Notes: generated by a model from the sequence alone, not told the origin. Positions 1 through 6,909 are shown, counted from the first letter of the stretch. The stretch: 7,436 bases of DNA from an uncultured Barnesiella sp. (GCA_904502265.1 CAJGDT010000080.1:1-7436); one strand, 5' to 3'. A program made the numbers and translations.

Positions 1-338
1 AACAGTTTGATACGCTGTTTGTGACCGAAACTATGATAGAAGGCGATACGGCCATATACTACAAGAAGCCTCAAAAGTGGCGCTTGAGTGGTAATGTGCA
101 TATAGAAAATACCGAAGGAAAGAAGTTTTATACGCAACAACTTTATTGGGATCAACAAGCGCGTGAGATATATTCTGATTCGGCGATACGCATAGTAGAT
201 GGCGAAGAGGTGATAGAGGGTATCGGCTTTAAGTCGAACGAGCAGATTACGAAATATGTGATATTGCGTACAACGGGTATTTTTACAGTAAAAAGAGAGC
301 CGGCTCAATCTGATACAACAGAGGTGGATGCCGAGTAA
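1..338 (+). CDS. lptC: LPS export protein LptC, C-terminal part (5' end cut by window edge)
   Basis: The reading frame is open from base 3 to the TAA at 336-338, giving about 111 residues. The GTG at 21 is an internal Val, not a start, because the frame continues upstream out of the window. The protein shows the LptC/OstA-type beta repeat pattern: W-x-L-x-G-N-V-H-I, then a K-x-F-Y-T-x-x-L-Y-W-D segment, then I-Y-S-D-x-x-I-R-I and G-x-G-F-x-S-N. The last two match the usual C-terminal half of Bacteroidales LptC. LptC is known as a single-pass inner-membrane protein whose periplasmic beta-jellyroll takes LPS from LptB2FG and passes it to LptA; the N-terminal anchor lies outside the window. The acidic tail (roughly the last 12 residues) looks like a disordered end. 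The family call is from motif recognition; another OstA-like protein is the main alternative. Confidence 0.8.
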   Translation, partial: QFDTLFVTETMIEGDTAIYYKKPQKWRLSGNVHIENTEGKKFYTQQLYWDQQAREIYSDSAIRIVDGEEVIEGIGFKSNEQITKYVILRTTGIFTVKREPAQSDTTEVDAE

Positions 339-424
339 TAGCCCCCGAATGTACCGTTAATGCAGGTGGAAACTGCGCTATATCGTGTAAAAATACAGCT
401 TTACGTAAATTTTTTGCTATTATA

Positions 425-456
425 TTTCGCCTATCCGTGCTTTTTTTGTAAATTCG
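425..456 (+). promoter_or_regulatory. Possible promoter of the foldase gene
   Basis: The 167-base gap between the lptC-like stop and the next start contains TTTC at 425-428, a 20-base spacer, and TAAATTCG at 449-456 followed by CACC. This resembles the Bacteroidota consensus TTTG-N19-21-TAnnTTTG with one mismatch in each box. Transcription would then start near 460-465, leaving a 5' leader of about 45 bases that is A-rich and lacks a Shine-Dalgarno sequence, as is normal in this phylum. No terminator-like hairpin was seen after the lptC-like gene, so readthrough from upstream is also possible. Confidence 0.35.
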
Positions 457-505
457 CACCCTTGTAAAATAGTATATAAATAAAAACTAAAATAGAAAAT
501 AACAA

Positions 506-2590
506 ATGGCTACGTTAGAGAAAATTAGAAGCAAAGCCGCCATGCTAGTAGTGGTGATTGGTCTTGCTTTGCTTGCCTTTATCATCGGTGACTTCCTCAA
601 CTCAGGACAGTCTTTCTTCATGATGAATCAAAACAAAGTTGCAACTGTCAATGGTACTGATATTGGCGTTGAAAAGTATCAAGAGCGTGTAAATGCTCGT
701 ACTGAGCAAATGCAAACAATGTACCAACAAAGCGGTATGACTATGCCCGAGGGTATGTCTGCAACTATCCAAATGGACGTTTATAACCAAATGGTTAACG
801 AGATGCTTCTTGTACGCGAACTTGAAGCTGTAGGTATCGCAGTGTCTGATGCTGAACTTCAAGATATGCTCACCGGTAACAATATCCATGCAGAGATTGT
901 TAATGCATTTACTGATCCTGCGACAGGTGCATTTGACCGTCAAGCACTCGATAACTACTTGAACATTGTGTTCCATCCCGAAGAGAATGGTTATACTGAT
1001 CCTGCTCAATTGCAACAAATCGCAGTTCAACGTCAAGCATGGCTCGATATGGAGGCTCAAATTCGTCAATCACGTGCTTATGAGAAGTTCATGGCATTGC
1101 TTACTGCTGCTATGGCTCCCAATAAGATTGATGCTGAGATGGCGTTTGCTGCTCAAACTCGTTCGGTAGATGTTGCTTTTGCTATGCAACCTTATACAAC
1201 AATTGCCGATTCTACTATCGAGGTTTCTAAATCGGACTTGACAGCCGAGTATAACAATATCAAGGCTCGTTACGAAATGCCCGAGACTCGCACTATCCGT
1301 TACATCGCAGTAGATGTTGTTCCTTCGCAAGATGACTATGCAAAGGTTCAAAATCAAATCAATATGTTGCAAGATGTGTTTGCTACAACTGAAGATGTTG
1401 CAAGTGTAGTAGATAACAACTCGGACATGCCCTATGAAGATGTATATGTAGCTGTAAGCGCTATGTCGGACGAAATGCAAGCCTTTGTTAAGGCTGCTAA
1501 GGTTGGCGATGCTACAACTCCTTCTTTTGCCGATGATGCTTATACAATGTATCGTTTGATGGGTACAAAGACAGCTCCCGATTCAATTACAATCAAGATT
1601 GCAAGCTTTGCTATGGGCGATGCAAGTATCGATAGCGTATACAATGCAGTTGTTGCAGGTGCAGAGTTTGGTGCTGATGCTAATGTAATGGAAGAATTCG
1701 TAGTGACAGAGGCTATGTATGCAAATCTTGGTCGCAACTTCGTTGCAGATGTATTTGCCGCTGGCAATGGTTACTTCAAGACTTCAAGCCTTGGTGGTAC
1801 TCAACACATCGCAAAGGTTGTTAAGCGTTCGGCTCCCGTGGCTAAAGCAAAAGTTGCAACTCTTACAATTGGTGTTGTTCCCAGCGTAGAGACTGAAACA
1901 TCTCTTTATAATAACCTCTCATCTTATGTTGCTAAATTTAATAATGTAGAGCAATTTGCTGATAGCGCATTCACTGCCGGTTATACAACAGTGCCCGCTG
2001 ACTGCCAAGAGACTCAAACTTCAGTACCCGGTATGCAAAACAGCCGTCAAATCATCCACTGGGCATTCAATGCTAAGAAGGGTGAGGTATCGGAGATTTA
2101 TGAAATTGGCGATCGCTATGTTGTAGCTATGCTTGAGAAGGTAACAAAAGAGGGTTACCGTCCTATGGAAGAGTTGGAGAACATGCTTAACACAACAGTT
2201 CGTCGCAATAAGAAAGGCGAAATTATTGCTAAGGATTTGGCTTCTGTATCTCCCGCTACTATTGAGTCGTATGCTGCTGCTATGAATGCCAAGGTAGATA
2301 CTGCTAAGTTCGTGTCGGTAGTTTCTCCCAGTATCGTAGGTATGGGTTATGAGCCCATCATTGCTGGTGCTGCAACCGGTCTTGAGGTTGGTGAGGTTTC
2401 TGCTCCTGTAGCCGGTAATCGTGGTGTATATGTATTGCAAGTTGTAAAAGAGAACGTAGCTTCACGTCCCTATGACGAAAATGCTGAGATGACTCGTTTG
2501 GAACAACAATACATGGGCGCTGTAAACCAATTTATGGAAGTGCTCAAAGACAAAGCCGAAATCAAAAATACATTGGTTCGTTTCTTCTAA
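506..2590 (+). CDS. Membrane-anchored periplasmic foldase, SurA_N/PpiD-like peptidylprolyl isomerase family
   Basis: This is a 694-residue protein of the PpiD-like family found across Bacteroidales (usual length about 700). The N-terminus M-A-T-L-E-K-I-R-S-K is followed by one hydrophobic helix (about 12-30, ending I-I-G-D-F-L-N-S-G), which fits a signal anchor with the rest in the periplasm. Residues about 40-215 form the SurA_N-type helical chaperone domain, beginning V-A-T-V-N-G-x-x-I. Residues about 355-440 are where a parvulin domain is expected, but the motif is weak: the usual A-x-H-I-L is replaced by T-I-K-I-A-S-F, and only the closing T-Q-H-I-A-K-V is recognisable. Residues about 440-690 form a second parvulin-derived and helical region, including K-K-G-E-V-S-E-I-Y-E-I-G-D-R-Y-V-V. 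The expected role is chaperoning exported or outer-membrane proteins; isomerase activity is doubtful, as is known for E. coli PpiD. The gene is monocistronic on its 3' side, with a terminator 21 bases after the stop. Family sure, activity not. Confidence 0.88.
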   Translation: MATLEKIRSKAAMLVVVIGLALLAFIIGDFLNSGQSFFMMNQNKVATVNGTDIGVEKYQERVNARTEQMQTMYQQSGMTMPEGMSATIQMDVYNQMVNEMLLVRELEAVGIAVSDAELQDMLTGNNIHAEIVNAFTDPATGAFDRQALDNYLNIVFHPEENGYTDPAQLQQIAVQRQAWLDMEAQIRQSRAYEKFMALLTAAMAPNKIDAEMAFAAQTRSVDVAFAMQPYTTIADSTIEVSKSDLTAEYNNIKARYEMPETRTIRYIAVDVVPSQDDYAKVQNQINMLQDVFATTEDVASVVDNNSDMPYEDVYVAVSAMSDEMQAFVKAAKVGDATTPSFADDAYTMYRLMGTKTAPDSITIKIASFAMGDASIDSVYNAVVAGAEFGADANVMEEFVVTEAMYANLGRNFVADVFAAGNGYFKTSSLGGTQHIAKVVKRSAPVAKAKVATLTIGVVPSVETETSLYNNLSSYVAKFNNVEQFADSAFTAGYTTVPADCQETQTSVPGMQNSRQIIHWAFNAKKGEVSEIYEIGDRYVVAMLEKVTKEGYRPMEELENMLNTTVRRNKKGEIIAKDLASVSPATIESYAAAMNAKVDTAKFVSVVSPSIVGMGYEPIIAGAATGLEVGEVSAPVAGNRGVYVLQVVKENVASRPYDENAEMTRLEQQYMGAVNQFMEVLKDKAEIKNTLVRFF

Positions 2591-2611
2591 TAGAAAATAT
2601 AAAAGTTACCC

Positions 2612-2646
2612 AAGAGCGTCTAACTGAACATTAGACGCTCTTTTTT
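2612..2646 (+). terminator. Strong intrinsic terminator after the foldase gene
   Basis: A perfect 12-bp stem (AAGAGCGTCTAA at 2612-2623 pairs with TTAGACGCTCTT at 2631-2642) encloses a 7-base loop and is followed by a T run (2641-2646, partly within the stem). No matching A tract lies on the far side, so it should work only for plus-strand transcription. It sits 21 bases after the foldase stop and 22 bases before the rlmN start. Confidence 0.9.
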
Positions 2647-2668
2647 CTATAAAACAAAGATTGCGTGT

Positions 2669-3691
2669 ATGGAAAAACAACATCTTGTAGGTAAAACATT
2701 AGAGGAGTTGCAGGAAGTGGCGGCAGAATGCGGCATGCCCTCGTTTGCAGCCAAACAAATGGCACAATGGATCTATGTACAACGTGTCAATGATATTGAG
2801 GCGATGACCAATATATCGAAAGTGCATCGTGCACGACTTGCCGAAAAGTATGATGTGGGTTACTATGCTCCCTCACATGCCATGCAATCGGTTGATGGTA
2901 CTGCCAAATATTTGTATGATGTAGGTGCAACGTCGGGCGTTGAGGCGGTATACATTCCCGATCGCCAACGTGCTACGTTGTGTGTATCTTCGCAGGTTGG
3001 TTGTAAGATGAATTGCTATTTTTGTATGACCGGAAAGCAAGGTTTTACGCGTAATCTTACATCGCACGAAATTATTAATCAAATTATCTCTGTACCCAAG
3101 AGCGAAACACTTACCAATCTGGTGTTTATGGGTATGGGTGAGCCTCTTGATAATATAGATGAATTGCTTAAGGTTTTGCGTATTCTTACTGAATCGTGGG
3201 GCTTGGCTTGGAGTCCTCGACGCATCACGGTGTCAACAATTGGCTATCGTCCCAATTTGCGCCGATTTATAGAGGAGACTGAGTGTCATTTGGCATTGAG
3301 TCTGCACGCACCTTATCCCGAACAACGAGCCGAGGTAATGCCGGTTGAAAAGGCTTTCCCTATAAAGGAGTTGCTTGCACTTTTGCGTGAGTATGATTGG
3401 AGCCATCAACGCCGATTATCTTTTGAGTATATTGTATTCCGCGATTTTAATGACTCTTTGAAGCATGCCGATGCTTTGGTGAAGCTGCTGGGTGGTTTGC
3501 CATGCTTGGTCAATCTGATACGTTTTCATGCCATACCCGGTGTCGATCTTAAAACCTCTGAGATGACACAAATTGAGGCCTTCCGTGACCGTCTAAACGA
3601 ACGTGGCGTGACTGCAACAATACGGGCCTCTCGTGGAGAGGATATTTTTGCGGCCTGTGGAATGTTGTCAACTGCTAAAAATAATTCTTAA
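2669..3691 (+). CDS. rlmN: Dual-specificity 23S rRNA (A2503)/tRNA (A37) C2-methyltransferase RlmN
   Basis: This is a 340-residue radical-SAM enzyme that methylates C2 of adenine in 23S rRNA (A2503) and in certain tRNAs (A37), acting in the cytoplasm. The radical-SAM cluster motif CxxxCxxC is C112-x3-C116-x2-C119. Both extra cysteines of the RlmN mechanism are present: C330 in A-A-C-G-M-L (the methyl-carrying Cys, E. coli C355) and C105 in A-T-L-C-V-S-S-Q (E. coli C118). E92 in V-E-A-V-Y-I-P-D matches the conserved Glu near E. coli E105. G-M-G-E-P (155-159) is the SAM-binding motif, and S-T-I-G (189-192) and S-L-H-A-P (211-215) are the usual strand ends. The N-terminal helical domain (1-75) is of the RlmN type. 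The shorter length compared with E. coli (384) is normal here. The fully intact catalytic set favours RlmN over Cfr. The start is the first ATG after the upstream terminator and lacks a Shine-Dalgarno sequence. Confidence 0.96.
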   Translation: MEKQHLVGKTLEELQEVAAECGMPSFAAKQMAQWIYVQRVNDIEAMTNISKVHRARLAEKYDVGYYAPSHAMQSVDGTAKYLYDVGATSGVEAVYIPDRQRATLCVSSQVGCKMNCYFCMTGKQGFTRNLTSHEIINQIISVPKSETLTNLVFMGMGEPLDNIDELLKVLRILTESWGLAWSPRRITVSTIGYRPNLRRFIEETECHLALSLHAPYPEQRAEVMPVEKAFPIKELLALLREYDWSHQRRLSFEYIVFRDFNDSLKHADALVKLLGGLPCLVNLIRFHAIPGVDLKTSEMTQIEAFRDRLNERGVTATIRASRGEDIFAACGMLSTAKNNS

Positions 3692-3699
3692 ATTATAAA

Positions 3700-3713
3700 A
3701 CATTTGCAAATGT
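3700..3713. repeat. Perfect 14-base palindrome in the rlmN-pdxA gap
   Basis: ACATTTGCAAATGT is its own reverse complement. It lies 9 bases after the rlmN stop and about 98 bases before pdxA. No T run follows directly, so it is a poor terminator. It has the size and symmetry of a binding site for a dimeric regulator. A weak promoter-like box (CATATTTG, 3730-3737, one mismatch to TAnnTTTG) lies just downstream, so the palindrome would overlap the region of its upstream box, although the spacing from TTTG at 3703-3706 (23 bases) is longer than ideal. The function is inferred only. Confidence 0.4.
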
Positions 3714-3718
3714 GTAGC

Positions 3719-3744
3719 TGTTGATAACTCATATTTGTGTAAAA
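3719..3744 (-). other. Two DnaA-box-like 9-mers
   Basis: On the minus strand, TTATCAACA (3719-3727) and TTTTACACA (3736-3744) each differ by one base from the DnaA-box consensus TTATNCACA. They are 8 bases apart, in the same orientation, within an AT-rich 120-base gap. Two one-mismatch sites are far too few to call an origin, but the pairing beside a palindrome is worth recording. They may be chance or part of the pdxA promoter region. Confidence 0.2.
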
Positions 3745-3811
3745 ATTATTAACTTCGGGGCATTAAATATTTTGTGTTGAATAGCCGTCAAGGCAGTTTA
3801 ATATATCAGCA

Positions 3812-4915
3812 ATGAGTGTAAATAGAATGATAAAAGTAGGTATAACACAAGGAGACATAAATGGCATTGGTTATGAGGTAATTCTCAAAACGCTTGCTGA
3901 TTCTCGTTTTTTGGAGTTGTGTACACCTATTGTATACGGATCGGCCAAAGTAGCAGCGTATCACCGTAAGGCTTTGGATATGGAGCCAGTTAACTTCAAT
4001 ATTGTTACCCATGCCTCTCAGGTAATTGATGGCCAAAACAATTTGATAAACTGTATAGATGAAGAAGTAAAAGTAGAAATAGGCCATATCACAGACCAAG
4101 TAGGTGATGCCGCATATGCAGCGCTTGAACGTGCAGTGGCTGATCTTTCGGAGGGCCTTATAGATGTGTTGGTTACAGCACCAATCAATAAGCACACTAT
4201 GCAATCGGCCGAGTTTAACTTTCCTGGTCATACCGAGTATCTACAAGCTCGCTTGGGTAATGATGAAGACAAGGCATTGATGATTATGCTCAATGATACG
4301 TTGCGTGTAGCTCTTGTTACCGGTCACATGCCCATATCACAAGTACCTGCATCGCTTACTCAAGAGTTGATTTTGGAGAAATTGCAGATTTTCGAGCACT
4401 CTTTGCGTCATGATTTTGGTATACGTAAGCCCCGTATTGCCATCTTGTCACTCAATCCTCATTCTGGTGAGAATGGTATGTTGGGTGATGAGGAGAACAA
4501 TATAATTATACCGGCCATCAGCGAGGCTAAGAAGAATGGTTCTTTGTGTTTTGGTCCCTATGCTGCCGATGGTTTCTTCGGTACAGAACATTTCCGCAAG
4601 TTTGATGGAGTATTGGCTATGTATCACGATCAAGGCTTGGCACCATTCAAGGCTTTGGCAATGGAAAATGGCGTGAATTATACAGCCGGCTTGTCATATG
4701 TGCGCACCTCGCCCGATCATGGTACAGCATACGATATTGCCGGTAAGGGACTTGCATCGGAAGAATCTTTCCGTCAGGCTGTATATACAGCATTAGATAT
4801 TTATCGCAACCGCATCAGTGATGACGAGGCTCATGCCTCGCCTTTGCGTCGCCAGTATATTGATAAGAGTGGCGACCGTGAGGTGCTTGATTTGACCGGC
4901 GGAGATGACGAATAA
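3812..4915 (+). CDS. pdxA: 4-hydroxythreonine-4-phosphate dehydrogenase PdxA
   Basis: This is a 367-residue protein. PdxA oxidises 4-phosphohydroxy-L-threonine with NAD(P)+; the product decarboxylates and is condensed by PdxJ with deoxyxylulose phosphate to give pyridoxine 5'-phosphate (the DXP-dependent vitamin B6 route, cytoplasmic). The N-terminal motif is G-I-T-Q-G-D-I-N-G-I-G-Y-E (10-22), the Bacteroidota form of GDPAGIGPE. The three metal-binding histidines are visible: H172 in T-G-H-M-P-I, H217 in L-N-P-H-S-G-E and H272 in M-Y-H-D-Q-G-L. Further landmarks are T-A-P-I-N-K (122-127), F-P-G-H-T-E-Y-L (137-144) and R-T-S-P-D-H-G-T-A (298-306). It is longer than E. coli PdxA (329) because of a C-terminal acidic extension after about residue 335. 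ATG at 3812 is used; a second in-frame ATG at 3827 would remove only five residues. It begins a tight plus-strand gene set, with 29 bases to the next gene. Confidence 0.96.
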   Translation: MSVNRMIKVGITQGDINGIGYEVILKTLADSRFLELCTPIVYGSAKVAAYHRKALDMEPVNFNIVTHASQVIDGQNNLINCIDEEVKVEIGHITDQVGDAAYAALERAVADLSEGLIDVLVTAPINKHTMQSAEFNFPGHTEYLQARLGNDEDKALMIMLNDTLRVALVTGHMPISQVPASLTQELILEKLQIFEHSLRHDFGIRKPRIAILSLNPHSGENGMLGDEENNIIIPAISEAKKNGSLCFGPYAADGFFGTEHFRKFDGVLAMYHDQGLAPFKALAMENGVNYTAGLSYVRTSPDHGTAYDIAGKGLASEESFRQAVYTALDIYRNRISDDEAHASPLRRQYIDKSGDREVLDLTGGDDE

Positions 4916-4944
4916 TAAAAACTTTATATATTATACAAACAATT

Positions 4945-5646
4945 ATGGGAAAAGAACAATCAGAGAGAATACAGACTTCACTTCTTAATAGAGCTGAGAA
5001 AATAGCATTGGTATGGTTGGCAGAGCGTCAACCTCGTTGGGTAACATCAGATATGCTTACTTATATAGGTGTATTGGGTGCTCTTATTTGTGCAATTGGT
5101 TTTGCTCTTGCTCACCAAAATATCAATTATTTGTGGCTTTCATCATTTGGTTTGTTTATTAATTGGTATGGTGACAGCCTCGATGGTACATTGGCTCGCG
5201 TGCGCCAAACTCAGCGTCCTAAGTATGGCTTCTTTATCGACCACTCGCTCGATGTAGTTACCATATGCCTTATGTGTGTTGGTGCTGGTCTTTCTCCTGT
5301 ATTCCGTTTGGATATTGCACTTATGGTGTTGGCTGCCTATTTGGGCTTGTCGGTTTATACCTATATTGGCACTATTATCAAGGGTGAGTTCCTCTTGACA
5401 TATGGTGGTTTTGGTCCTACTGAGTTGCGTTTGCTCATTATCTTGATGAATACAGTATATATGTATATCGAGCCTTTGAGAACATGGTCGTGGGTGGTAT
5501 GTAATCAAACATTCCATTTCTTTGACGTATTGGGTATATTCATTGTTTGCTTGATGGCTTTCTTCTGGATAAGCAAGTTCCTTAAAGACCGCAAGATGCT
5601 CTCGGAACTTGACCCCTTGAAACCCTTTGATGGCAATAAGAAGTAA
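4945..5646 (+). CDS. CDP-alcohol phosphatidyltransferase family membrane enzyme
   Basis: This is a 233-residue integral membrane protein. The family transfers a phospho-alcohol or phosphatidyl group from a CDP-activated donor to an alcohol, in phospholipid synthesis at the inner membrane. The full signature D(x)2DG(x)2AR(x)9G(x)3D(x)3D is present: D77, D80-G81, A84-R85, G95, D99 and D103. These aspartates bind the divalent metals and the CDP-alcohol. About six hydrophobic segments are seen (roughly 37-56, 62-75, 104-118, 122-142, 160-178, 192-211), the usual fold. The form D-H-S-L-D around the third and fourth aspartates and the later G-P-T-E-L-R (157-162) are distinctive but do not tell me the acceptor. 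Inositol phosphate, glycerol phosphate or another head group all remain possible. It follows pdxA by 29 bases and precedes the GtrA/acyltransferase fusion by 15, so co-transcription is likely and a shared lipid role with the downstream gene is inferred. Confidence 0.9.
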   Translation: MGKEQSERIQTSLLNRAEKIALVWLAERQPRWVTSDMLTYIGVLGALICAIGFALAHQNINYLWLSSFGLFINWYGDSLDGTLARVRQTQRPKYGFFIDHSLDVVTICLMCVGAGLSPVFRLDIALMVLAAYLGLSVYTYIGTIIKGEFLLTYGGFGPTELRLLIILMNTVYMYIEPLRTWSWVVCNQTFHFFDVLGIFIVCLMAFFWISKFLKDRKMLSELDPLKPFDGNKK

Positions 5647-5661
5647 TAAACAAGCATAGCA

Positions 5662-6909
5662 TTGCGCGTATATATACTATACATTTTAAGTCGTTATCTT
5701 GGCACGGGTGTTGATACGCTCGTGCTTTGGTTGTGTTCCGACTTTATCTTCAGTGGCAATTATTTCGGGCGTAATGTATTGTCGCCCATTATCTCTTTCG
5801 AGTTTGCCGTGATGAGCAACTTTATATGCTCATATTTCTTTATATGGAACAATAGGGTAGAACGAAAGGGTGTGAAGGGCTTTTTGAAGCATTTTGTTAT
5901 TTTCAATATTGCGGCTCTGTCGGGCTTCGCGATCAAGATGCTCTTCCTGCTATTGTTTGAGCGTATATACGGTTGGGATGTTATTATATGCAACCTTGTA
6001 GCGTTGTGCATATCGGGCGTTCTCAATTTCTTTGTAGAGAAACTCATAGTTTTCCGTAAACGCAAGGAGAACCCAGAGCATGTGTTGCTCAATGTTGAGG
6101 AACTTGCTGATATGTCGCATATCTTTAGGGGGTATTGGGGCCGCTTGTTAGCTCGATTGGTGATTGCTGTGTGCGATGTGTCGAAGCTCAATGTCCTTTA
6201 TGATCAAGTCTATTTCGAAAAAGGTGCCGAGTGTGCCGATAAATTACTCCACTATGTCGATTGCGATTACCATATAGGCAATGCCGAGCGTCTGTCGTAC
6301 TTACCGCAAGGACCATTTATCGTTGTGAGCAATCAGCCCTATGCAGCTCTCGATGCGATAATCCTTATAGAAATGCTCGGAAAGGAGCGTACCGATTTCA
6401 AGCTTCTTGCCAGCGAAATGTTCTCGCGTATCAAGCCTCTGAGCGACTCTTTTGTATATATGGGCATGGGCGCAAGTCGCGAAAAATATGATGAAGCGCA
6501 TCGTCATATTATGCAGGGCTCGTCGCTTGGAATTTTCCCCTCAACTCAAGGAGCAGACTACAAGTCTCGTTATAGGTGTGTGGTAGATCGTCCGTGGGAT
6601 ATCGATACGATACGTTTTATACAAGAGGCACGTGTGCCTATAATTCCGATACGATTTTTAGACCGCAATTCGCGCTTATACTATTTGTTGGGTTCTTTGG
6701 CTATGCCATTACGTTTGTTGCGTCTGCCCTCAGAGTTGTTTAATAAGAGTAAAGGCGTACACCGAGTGGTTGTAGGTAATGTAATTACTGTTGATGAGCA
6801 GAATCGCCATGTACGCCCGGGCGAATTTCACGATTATCTTCGATCGGCAATATATGATATGCCCGTGCCACAGTCTTTTGTGCCGCGGTCATCTTTAAGG
6901 CAAGACTAA
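5662..6909 (+). CDS. GtrA-like membrane domain fused to an acyltransferase-fold (LPLAT/PlsC-like) domain with degenerate active site
   Basis: This is a two-domain protein of about 415 residues. Residues 1-135 resemble the GtrA/DPMS-type family: four hydrophobic helices (about 13-30, 41-61, 76-99, 107-130) with the typical S-N-F-x-x-S-Y-F-F-x-W and L-N-F-F-x-E-K-L-I-V-F ends. Known GtrA proteins are implicated in moving or handling lipid-linked sugars. Residues about 180-400 align by motif order with hemolysin-like lysophospholipid acyltransferases: G-P-F-I-V-V-S-N then x-P-x-x-x-L-D, later I-F-P-S, then R-V-P-I-I-P-I-R-F-x-x-R-N-S and L-R-L-P-S-E-L-F-N-K. The HX4D catalytic motif reads Q-P-Y-A-A-L-D (Q225, D231), with Gln replacing His, and the usual FPxGExS-type motif reads F-P-S-T-Q-G-A (292-298). 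Classical acyltransferase chemistry is therefore doubtful. The start chosen is TTG at 5662, because no in-frame ATG occurs after the upstream stop until codon 51, which would remove the first helix. Fold confident; function unknown. Confidence 0.78.
   Translation: MRVYILYILSRYLGTGVDTLVLWLCSDFIFSGNYFGRNVLSPIISFEFAVMSNFICSYFFIWNNRVERKGVKGFLKHFVIFNIAALSGFAIKMLFLLLFERIYGWDVIICNLVALCISGVLNFFVEKLIVFRKRKENPEHVLLNVEELADMSHIFRGYWGRLLARLVIAVCDVSKLNVLYDQVYFEKGAECADKLLHYVDCDYHIGNAERLSYLPQGPFIVVSNQPYAALDAIILIEMLGKERTDFKLLASEMFSRIKPLSDSFVYMGMGASREKYDEAHRHIMQGSSLGIFPSTQGADYKSRYRCVVDRPWDIDTIRFIQEARVPIIPIRFLDRNSRLYYLLGSLAMPLRLLRLPSELFNKSKGVHRVVVGNVITVDEQNRHVRPGEFHDYLRSAIYDMPVPQSFVPRSSLRQD

Noticed and set aside
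602..1480. Long minus-strand open frames opposite the foldase gene (602-1069 and 1070-1480)
   Set aside because: They lie wholly within a well-supported plus-strand gene, are rich in His, Cys, Ile and Ser as expected of antisense shadows, and show no recognisable domain.
3719..3744. Calling the rlmN-pdxA gap a chromosomal replication origin
   Set aside because: Only two imperfect DnaA-like boxes are present, with no dnaA/dnaN context and no skew data available.
3806..4231. Minus-strand open frame opposite the start of pdxA
   Set aside because: pdxA motifs are unambiguous in the plus frame; the minus frame shows no family features.
5760..6191. Minus-strand open frame of 143 codons opposite the GtrA-like region
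   Set aside because: It is antisense to a clear membrane domain and has a basic, Thr/Ser-rich shadow-like composition with no motif.
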